Of a stretch of 64,000 bases of DNA, positions 56,467 through 64,000 are shown piece after piece (the stretch's first letter is position 1; every line of letters starts with the position of its first letter). The notes under the pieces were generated by a model. It did no database searches, was not told the origin of the DNA, and was given only the letters and a program-made list of their open reading frames with translations. This stretch comes from Scilla litardierei (taxonomy: Eukaryota > Streptophyta > Magnoliopsida > Asparagales > Asparagaceae), in contig CM061138.1 of assembly GCA_030789695.1 (NCBI GenBank), forward strand, positions 20,222,214 through 20,286,213, read 5' to 3'. Made by a program: the position numbers and the translations under genes.

Positions 56467-56602
56467 GCCTCATCTTTATCTATGCTTTTCAAAGAATAAA
56501 TTGTAGCTTCATCTCTAGTATGCTTAATAAAGACGATCTTTCATTTTGAATGTATGCATTTTACATTTCCATCAATAAATTATCGTTTTTTTGCTTATAT
56601 AG
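56467..56602 (+). promoter_or_regulatory. gag/pol spacer of copia-2
   Basis: 136 bases, near-identical to the copia-1 spacer, with AATAAA motifs and the T-run GCTTATATAG|ATG end. One extra T in the run makes it 136 bases, so gag and pol are not in the same frame here. Confidence 0.5.
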
Positions 56603-57280
56603 ATGATGTATGAGTGCCTAGTGGACAGTGCATCGACGCACACTATCCTTCGCGATGAATGCTATTTCAATAGCATAAGTAAATATGACGGTCCTGTCAT
56701 TACAATTTCAGGACTGTCCAAAATAATCGAAGGATCTGGTGATGCAATATTATTGCTCCCAAATAACACAAGACTAAAAATCAATAATGCACTATTTTCT
56801 CCAAGATCAAATAGAAATCTCATAAGTTTCAAGGACATCCGTTTAAACGGATATCACTTAGAAACTAGAGATGAAAATAAGGTTGAATACCTGTATGTCA
56901 CTCTTCGTAAAGATGGCCAGAAGACCATCTGCGAAATATTTAAGGGACTCCCGTCGGGTCTCTACCAAACATACATTCAACCAGTCGTGCCAGCCAATGC
57001 CACCATTTCAACTATGGCATAACAGACTTGGTCACCCTGGATCCATTCTGATGCGATGCATCTTATCTGAATCCCGCGAACATGATTTGAAGAACCAGAA
57101 GATTCTTCAGAAGGGTGAATTTCCTTGTCCCCCTTGTTTCAAGGGGAAACTAATAACGAGACCATCGCCCCTAAAAGTGGGTTTAGAGTCTCCTGGCTTC
57201 CTTGAGAGGATACATTATGACATTTGCGGGCCTATTCACCCCGAAAGTGGCCCATTTCGGTACTTCATGGTACTAATAGA
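56603..57280 (+). pseudogene. copia-2 pol start (protease to integrase), truncated
   Basis: It opens MMYECLVDSASTHTILRDEC with the protease DSAS and follows copia-1 closely. A 26-base deletion after 'YIQPV' (about 56,986) shifts the frame, and the matching protein continues in another frame with LWHNRLGHPG and CPPCFKG. It ends in integrase at 'FMVLID' where LARD-2 begins. The DNA keeps the GAG-pre-integrase zinc finger and the first integrase Asp; RT and RNase H are beyond the insertion. Confidence 0.88.
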
Positions 57281-57885
57281 TGAAGGGTTTTCTGGGACCC
57301 TTAGGGCACAAAAACTCTAGTCCCGTCCTAAGTCGGACGGAACATAGACAGAAATGCAGCGGAAAAATTTTATGTTAATCTAATTAACATGCAACCCTAA
57401 GGAACCAGACCCTATTAGCCAGGACCTCTGCCAACTTGGGGTGGATCTGACCACCCCAAGAGGGATCTAACTACTGCGAATAATTAAATGAAAACTTAAA
57501 CACATACCCGGAATCTCAGCCCTGGGGCAGGCGAGATGTTCCGCGCCGTCTTCTGAGCTGCTCCCGTCCCACGCCGAGCCGCTCCTTGAACCGCTCCCCG
57601 CACCGCTCCTCGAACCGCTCCGCATCCCGAGGCAATCAATCCCCGTGTCGCCGAGCCACCCACCGCCGAAGAAAGTTTCACGCAAGTGAAACCTCCGCCT
57701 AGATTTCGGATCCAGAATCCGAACTCCTTTGCGGCTTTGCTAGAGCCCGCAGGAGTAAGGCAGAAATTTATAGGGAGAGGAGGAATATTAATTTAGCTTA
57801 GATCCGAGCGTGCTCCAACATTTACGAGAGCCGCTCAGATCTAGAGCTTGGGACGAGTTTTGAGGAAGGGGGGAGACCCCTATTT

Positions 57886-57899
57886 ATATAGGCGGCGGA
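57886..57899 (-). promoter_or_regulatory. TATA-like box of LARD-2 LTR
   Basis: The minus strand reads TATATAAATAGGGG in the element's direction; it corresponds to the box in LARD-1. Confidence 0.5.
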
Positions 57900-58499
57900 C
57901 TCTCCCCTTTTCTCAAAATCCGATGTGGGACTATTAATTTGGGATTAATTAAATCAAGGTAGTTTGCCTTTCACAAAGGGCAAACTTTCTCGAATTTTAA
58001 CTCCCTCGCCGTTGAGCTTCAATGTTGGTACAACCTACCACATCAAAGAGGGTTCAACGGTGAACGCGTAGGAAAAAACGGCTCGTTAATCCGAGTCCGT
58101 TTGACCCTTCAAACAATTGTCCAAAGTTAGCCAAAAGTCATGCTTCTCTTAGAAACGTAGCCGTCAAGAAAATCCCAGGTTTCAAAAAACCCTAACCAGA
58201 AAATTCGGGCTTAGTGGGCCTCCATTTTCGCTGGTTTCAGCCCAACAGTTTGGGCTGACTTGTTTTGGCTATAACTTGTGCATTTGGACTCCGTTTTTGA
58301 CGCGGTTTGAACCTGCGTTTAGAGCGGGACGATCCCGTCATCTAGGTAACCTTTTCAATGCGTTTATTTAATTAAATATAGTCTTAAACAATTTAAGACA
58401 CATTTAATCTCTTTTGCATCATATGCAAATTAGTCCCTATCTAGGCTTAAATTTTCATTTGCATCAAATACAAATGATCCGAGGGCATATTCCTCTACA

Positions 58500-58513
58500 T
58501 CTCCCACTTGCAC
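58500..58513 (-). other. embedded polypurine-tract copy inside the LTR
   Basis: TCTCCCACTTGCAC with following 'tcgggatcatttatctcg' parallels the true PPT at 59641 ('tgaggcccatttatcccgg'). The base before it completes CTACA, a possible former LTR edge. Confidence 0.6.
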
Positions 58514-59640
58514 TCGGGATCATTTATCTCGAATGCAGGAGATGATTGCAAACATCTTTTGCAATATTTTATCCCTTGCATCAAATGCAAATTATTCTCC
58601 CTAACTAATTTCTACCTATTACTAGACGAAGGTCACACTCTGTGTGAGACCCTACAGCCTGACCCTTACAACAGGTTGGGCTCGAAGCCCTATACAGCAG
58701 TGACCACAAGCAGTGGTTGATGTCCCTGCTTCAGGAATCATCATTATGTGGTTGACTCATTGACATGAGTATTGTCGGGACCACACTGACTGTTTCCGTG
58801 ATGAATTCCGCAGTTATAGTCTCTTCGTCTTAACTATGTCGTGTAGATCAAGTCTAGGGTACGGTCAAACTGTCAACCCCAACAACTTGACTCCGGTTAG
58901 TTTCTATCGATCTTTAGTCAAATAATGTTGGACTTCTTCCAACATACTCTGGCCAGAGTTTTTACTAAAGACCGAACTAACCCTACGACACTAACTCCCA
59001 TTGACCGGGAGAGACGAATCCTCTCTTGGTCATTACTCTCCTCATACGCTTCAAGTGTCACCCAATCAAAGACCTTTCGACAGGCCTTACCTCGAAGCTA
59101 GGTCATTTGATCTAAGTGGCATCGTTCACGCATATGTTCGTCAAAATGACCTCAAGTCAAAAGACCAACTAGCCTATCATCACTAAGAGTTATAATTGAC
59201 AGATCGGTCAATGTAACCATATGATAACTCTTGTGGATCGTTCAGTGAACTCATTCTCTAATGCGCACCTGTGTCTCGTCTTCGACTTCGCCAAGTCAAG
59301 CGATCATGAGATCATCACCACCGCTGAACGGTGAAGACTAAGACACAATGGTCTATCCGATGTTTCGATATCCTTGTCTCGAAACATCTACGACCACGAA
59401 CCCTTTTAGACTTATGCTACAGACGGTCAAACATTTCTCCATGATCGAGATACTCTTCTCGATACCCGTTTGACCTCGCATAAAGTCTCAGGACTTTACC
59501 TAAGTTAATATCTAATGTTAACTACATTATAACATAACTTTAGATAAATTATTACCAAACAGCTTACTGTTATTTCGAACAAGACGTTTGTGCTATTCAC
59601 ACACAGAGATAGATTGCCTCGAAGGTATCTTCTCTCAACA

Positions 59641-59654
59641 TCTCCCACTTGCAC
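59641..59654 (-). other. polypurine tract of LARD-2
   Basis: The minus strand GTGCAAGTGGGAGA stands directly before the 3' LTR start TGTTGAGAG. This is the usual arrangement at the pol end of plant copia elements. Confidence 0.75.
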
Positions 59655-59765
59655 TGAGGCCCATTTATCCCGGTATCTTATACCGTTTTTACACATAAGT
59701 TTTCTCGACTTCATGTGGTAGAGCCTTCGTGAGTGGATCTGCTAAAACCGTCTACACTATAGACT
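59655..59765 (-). pseudogene. copia pol C-terminal remnant in LARD-2
   Basis: The minus strand reads VLADPLTKALPHEVEKTYV followed by a stop; a neighbouring frame gives 'GIRYRDKWASVQVGDVE' running into the LTR. ADPLTKALP is the standard end of copia RNase H. This shows that the element's ancestor was copia. The rest of pol is not recognisable. Confidence 0.65.
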
Positions 59766-61105
59766 CAAGGGGGTTTTATGTTCATGTTAGACCAACCATT
59801 TGAATCTCATTCAAATAATTCACTTGGTCTATCGGAATCTATAATATTTAATATACATGGATCTTATCCAGCTCATCGTACATTACAATAATAATTTAAA
59901 TTTGTTAATGGTCATTTCAAATGGCTCATATCTATTTCTGATAAAGTATCAAACTATTTGATTACTTAATCAAAATATATGTTCCGTCTCTTTGATGCCT
60001 TGCATGTAATTTATACGCTCCCACTGACCTTGAAAACTCTCTGGCTAATTCGTATAAGTTGGTCCGTCTAAATCATATTTAGAAAAACGAACTTATAAGT
60101 GAATGCTCCAATTTTCATGGTCAACATGAGCGTTTTACATCGGATTTGGTCCGAGTAGATCTGTACACATCTGTTGGTGAGACGATTTCAACTAATCCGT
60201 TTTAAAGAAATTAGGGTGAAAACCGTTTTCGATCAACAAGATTGTACTTTACTATTCTCTTTCTGCACCAATCTTTCAACTTAAAGATTTACTTGCAGAA
60301 AGTGAGGAAACATTTTCCTTGGGTACGTAAACTAAATTCTCAAATTTATTTACGCACACGGACCTATTCTGATTGCATCAAGTTTTAAATCGGAGTTACT
60401 ACTCCGAATTTCATCCCGGAAGTTGACTAAGTCATCATCAGTTATGATGTCTAAATCGACAATTCGTCTCACGAAATTCGAGTAATTATACAACTTCTTT
60501 AATGATCGATTTTATGAATATCTTATTGGCAATGTCCTCATATGACATTATCAAAACCTAGGCATTACAATCTAGGACTTAACCTAGAGAGAGGACTTAA
60601 CTCAGAGTCACTTACTATGCATCGCACCAAGTCTCACTAAGTGTGATTCATACATTTTAACACACGGATGTGTTAACAGACTTGACCTGAGAGAAAATCA
60701 CATTTTCTTTTAATTACACAAGATTTTATGTAGCTAAGTATTTGACCATTCGATCTAATCGAATCAGTTTAAATACTTTCTACTTTTCGTTCTTTATTTT
60801 ATCAGACTTGTGTTTCATCAAGAACACGTGTCTTAATAAAATATACGAATAACTTATTTTGGTTAAAATAGACTCGGGTACATCAGTATGTACGAGACTG
60901 AGTTCGACAACTCATTCTTCCACTGTCTTACAGATGGTTTTCAGCCATTATATCTGAGAGGATAAGATTCACAAGTGTCCATAGACTTCATAATACGAGA
61001 GGTCAGACCCCTCTTTATGTGACTTGTGAAGCTTAGTCTCTCGACACGGCCTAGTCTATTTTACCATATAAGTTTGCTACTATCTTGTGTATTTATATAT
61101 TAACA

Positions 61106-61108
<3 letters not shown>

Positions 61109-61140
<32 letters not shown>
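61109..61140. repeat. (TA)n microsatellite
   Basis: About sixteen TA dinucleotides inside LARD-2. Confidence 0.95.
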
Positions 61141-61144
<4 letters not shown>

Positions 61145-62029
61145 TTATAAATTACTTAACACAAAACATTGCTTCCGAAGCAAGGTGACGACATTCGTCA
61201 AAAAATGTGTTAGACGTTTTTGTATAACTATTTATTCTGAAATTGTGACATCAAAATATATCACATTTTCATTTCCTCCTACTTATGCCTTTAATAATGA
61301 TAAATTAAACTAACTTTCTCAATTGACTTTCCGGAGTGCCTTCTTCCTTTTCTAAATCACATTTAGATATTAATTAACCCAACATAAATAGCTATGCAAG
61401 CATCTTATGTATCCAAACGCTTGAGCTTTGCAATCTCGAGTTTAGCTCAAGAAGTTGCTTGTCTCAAGATCCGGTTGGGATACATAGTCTTGCACCGCTC
61501 ATGCACTCATATTCGACTCAAACGGTTTGATCGAATTCTCGAACTTTGAGGATCGGAATTGTTTGTCCATACAACCTTGAGGGTAGCTCGACAAGTTGTA
61601 AGGAGAAACATACTTCGAATATCCTATATGTTCAAGCTGCCTCATATAGAGAAGAGTGACATGTAGCTTTAATTTATTTGTTGGACCCAGAACTTAATGA
61701 AATCATATTTCTTAAGTCTGTTCTTTAGAAGGTCATTTAATGTCAACGAGAATATAGTTTAATTCCATCAATTAGAATTTAACTTGATATTCAATTAATC
61801 AACTATTTGACCAGTTAACTTATTCCAATATTATATTTTGATTCATTCGGTAAACATAGTCTTGCCCTAGTTTTTGCATATGTTCAATATTAAATATAGG
61901 TAGATTGGCTTTCATCTATCTATATCCTCCCACTATTTTTACGATCGTTTTAAAGCTTAATAACGAACGATTTAATCGAATTTAAAAATTAGTGAAAGAG
62001 GGATCCAATCATCCCGAACCTCACAACCT

Positions 62030-62330
62030 TGAGGAGACTCAACAAGTTGATTGGTTCCATGACTGGTAGACTAACTCTTGGTCAATCACATCACATGTGA
62101 TTCCCTGTCGATTTTTACCCACAGTCACTTATGATCTTGAGGAGACTCAACAAATCATAATGACTGGTCTAGTCAGACCCTTGATTTCGTGTCCAGATTT
62201 GACTTAGATCGATACTCGAGGAGACCCGACGCATCGATTTGGGTCAAGTCTAGACTACATCACATGTATGTTGGAGTTTGTTCCTTAAAGAAAAACAAGT
62301 CACAGCTTGAGGAGACTCAACAACTATAAT
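62030..62330. repeat. short dispersed repeat 'ttgaggagactcaaca'
   Basis: The phrase or close variants occur about four times in 300 bases, near 62,030, 62,134, 62,216 and 62,308. It seems to be a degenerate array peculiar to the LARD-2 interior. Confidence 0.75.
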
Positions 62331-62425
62331 TGTCTTCTTTTAGTTACCAAGCTCCAAAATCAAGGAGGGATACGAATTAATCTTTAATAAGATTTATAAC
62401 GCATTGACTAGATATAGTCCAGGGT

Positions 62426-62595
62426 GTCATACAATCATGATTCGCGACATTGCGGTCCAGCGGAACACAGCCAGGGAATTGACTAAGCCAGGATCACTGC
62501 CCCTTGTACTAGCAAGGGTTGACCCAGAACTCTTAGCCAAGCACATTGACTGGATCATGGTCCATTGAATGAAGCTTGTCATTTTTGTATGTGTG
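62426..62595. repeat. conserved non-coding block, copy 3
   Basis: It has 'attgcggtccagcggaacac', 'agccagggaattgactaagc', 'caagcacattgactggatca' and 'tccattgaatgaagctt'. It lies about 1 kb from the LARD-2 PBS, as copy 1 does in LARD-1. Confidence 0.88.
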
Positions 62596-63531
62596 CCATA
62601 GACTAAACAGCTTTTATTAACAACTAATTAATCCTATCAACTAGTTGCATCCTTAAATTCAAAATTTTAGGATTTGTTTAATAACTTTTATTAAGTCCTT
62701 ATCAACTATAAGGTTCACGTGCTATCCTAATCGTTATTAGGATTTTAATAAAATTATTAACCAACGCTAAAAGCGAAGTCCTTTAATGAGAATTAATAAT
62801 AACAATTAGAATTAAGAAATCATTAAAAGGACTACCCTAATCAGGAATTAGGTCTTAAAGGGTTGTTAATATTTTATTAAAACATAGCATGTCATTAAAA
62901 TTCAAGTAATAAATTTTAATCATTATTTAATGGCTAACCTAAAGGGTTGTCTTGTGTTATCAAATAAGGGATAAGAAGACATAGCCATTAAAAATTTACA
63001 CTAATTTTATCGCATAAAAAGTGTACAACTATTTAACAATTAAATAGACTAAAGTTTATCGCATAAACAATTTTAGCATGCATACTTAAATTTAACATTT
63101 AAATTTAAAAATACGATTTTTAAAACATTTTATTTTATCTCATAAAGTAAAAGCTTGTTTAAAAAATCATAACATTTGCATGCTACTTTAAAATATTTAT
63201 CGCATAAAAATTTTAAACTTTTAAAATCAGTTTTTAAAAATATCTTATAAATTTAAAACATCATTTAAAAAATTCCATGTTTAAAATTTATCACATAAAA
63301 TTTTAAACAACATTTTAAACTTATCGCATAAAGTTTTAAAGCTTTAAAACAATTTTAAAATTTATCACATAAATTTAAAAATTCCATTTTAAAACTTTCA
63401 TGTTTAAAATTTATCATATAAAATTTTTAAACAAAAAAAATTTAAATTTATCGCATAAATTTAAAGAAAACATTTTTCTGTAAAAGCATTCAAATAATAA
63501 ATTCGCAGTCCTAGATCAGCATACAGAGATG

Positions 63532-63543
63532 GCTCTGATACCA
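63532..63543 (-). other. primer binding site of LARD-2
   Basis: The plus strand reads GCTCTGATACCA, an exact initiator-Met PBS on the minus strand, one base from the LTR. Confidence 0.92.
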
Positions 63544-63544
63544 A

Positions 63545-64000
63545 TGAAGGGTTTTCTGGGACCCTTAGGGCACAAAAACTCTAGTCCCGTCCTAAGTCGG
63601 ACGGAACATAGACAGAAATGCAGCGGAAAAATTTTATGTTAATCTAATTAACATGCAACCCTAAGGAACCAGACCCTATTAGCCAGGACCTCTGCCAACT
63701 TGGGGTGGATCTGACCACCCCAAGAGGGATCTAACTACTGCGAATAATTAAATGAAAACTTAAACACATACCCGGAATCTCAGCCCTGGGGCAGGCGAGA
63801 TGTTCCGCGCCGTCTTTCGAGCTGCTCCCGTCCCACGCCGAGCCGCTCCTTGAACCGCTCCCCGCACCGCTCCTCGAACCGCTCCGCATCCCGAGGCAAT
63901 CAATCCCCGTGTCGCCGAGCCACCCACCGCCGAAGAAAGTTTCACGCAAGTGAAACCTCCGCCTAGATTTCGGATCCAGAATCCGAACTCCTTTGCGGCT
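63545..64000 (-). repeat. LARD-2 5' LTR (cut by the window)
   Basis: The first 456 bases, TGAAGGGTTTTCTGGG onward, are the same as 57281-57736 except for about two bases near 63,814. Confidence 0.92.

Larger units (their letters stand above)
51391..57280 (+). mobile_element. copia-2, 3'-truncated sister of copia-1
   Basis: On the plus strand it has a 5' LTR, PBS, leader, gag, protease, pre-integrase and the start of integrase. Nucleotide similarity to copia-1 is high throughout. It is broken by solo LTR C in gag (53,821), by a 26-base deletion near 56,986 and by LARD-2 at 57281. The right part and 3' LTR lie outside the window. Confidence 0.9.
57281..59640 (-). repeat. LARD-2 3' LTR (2.36 kb)
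   Basis: It begins TGAAGGGTTTTCTGGG and ends TCTCTCAACA next to TCTCCCACTTGCAC, a copia polypurine tract (minus-strand GTGCAAGTGGGAGA). It aligns with the LARD-1 LTR. A second PPT-like copy lies inside it at 58,500. Confidence 0.85.
59766..63531. other. LARD-2 non-coding interior
   Basis: AT-rich, no open frame of note. It includes repeated 'cttgaggagactcaaca'-like phrases (about 62,030-62,330), conserved block copy 3 (62,426-62,595), a TA microsatellite (61,109-61,140) and an A/T-rich tail with recurring 'atcgcataaa' words (62,990-63,470). Confidence 0.7.
57281..64000 (-). mobile_element. LARD-2, young non-coding LTR element in copia-2
   Basis: It has one LTR at 57281-59640, interior 59641-63531, PBS 63532-63543, and a second LTR from 63545 continuing past the window. 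The visible 456 bases of the two LTRs differ at about two sites, so insertion is recent. The left flank is ATAGA; the other flank is outside. The interior has no working gene but keeps traces of a copia pol end, so it derives from a copia element. Confidence 0.88.

Overview
This is nuclear DNA of a flowering plant. One host gene with plant-type GT-AG introns sits in AT-rich sequence that is mostly nested LTR retrotransposons (Ty1/copia, Ty3/gypsy, non-coding LARD-like elements and solo LTRs), plus a few MITEs. I cannot name the species, or decide monocot versus eudicot, from the sequence. There are no bacterial, organellar or CRISPR features.

Layout. (1) 1-4085: the 5' part, in minus orientation, of a non-coding LTR element (LARD-1) with a 2.4 kb LTR. 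It sits inside the gag of an older copia element whose gag remnant, leader and LTR run to 5879. (2) 5880-7043: promoter and 5' leader of the host gene, with a short upstream ORF. (3) 7044-26773: the only clear host gene, a DENND6/FAM116-type DENN-domain protein (607 aa). It has three coding exons (7044-8449, 8538-8730, 26549-26773). Its second intron is 17.8 kb and holds a foldback MITE, a Harbinger/Tourist-like MITE with TTA target duplications, an inverted-repeat cluster and a decayed gypsy chromovirus (14905-25188). A second, gag-only copia (20217-24976) lies inside one LTR of that chromovirus. (4) 27472-34504: an almost complete copia element (copia-1, minus) with 217-bp LTRs, the 5-bp duplication CAAAC, a gag ORF, a separate pol region and a hairpin-rich leader. 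(5) 34505-49372: gypsy-type LTR debris. It includes two tandem Tat/Athila-like LTRs (A, B), a non-coding Tekay/Del-like element with a truncated left LTR, and a 2.95-kb solo LTR nested in its right LTR. (6) 49373-51365: the 5' end of another copia (copia-3). (7) 51391-57280: copia-2, plus strand, a sister of copia-1. Its gag is split by a 2.24-kb solo LTR (LTR C) with the duplication CCACT, and its integrase is cut by LARD-2. (8) 57281-64000: LARD-2, a young relative of LARD-1. Over 456 bp its two LTRs differ by about two bases.

How the parts relate. The host gene appears intact despite the load in intron 2. Copia-1, -2 and -3 share a leader between PBS and gag built of CTGCAG-centred GC hairpins and a short conserved stem-loop; copia-1 and -2 also share an internal TATA-like box and an AT-rich gag/pol spacer. 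LARD-1, LARD-2 and the gypsy-like element share a roughly 160-bp conserved non-coding block. The Tat/Athila-like LTRs (A, B, C) carry an ~85-bp-periodic array pairing a G-box-like ACGTGGC with a CCAACGG motif that matches the plant mitosis-specific activator (MSA) core. I consider that array the most interesting regulatory signal here.
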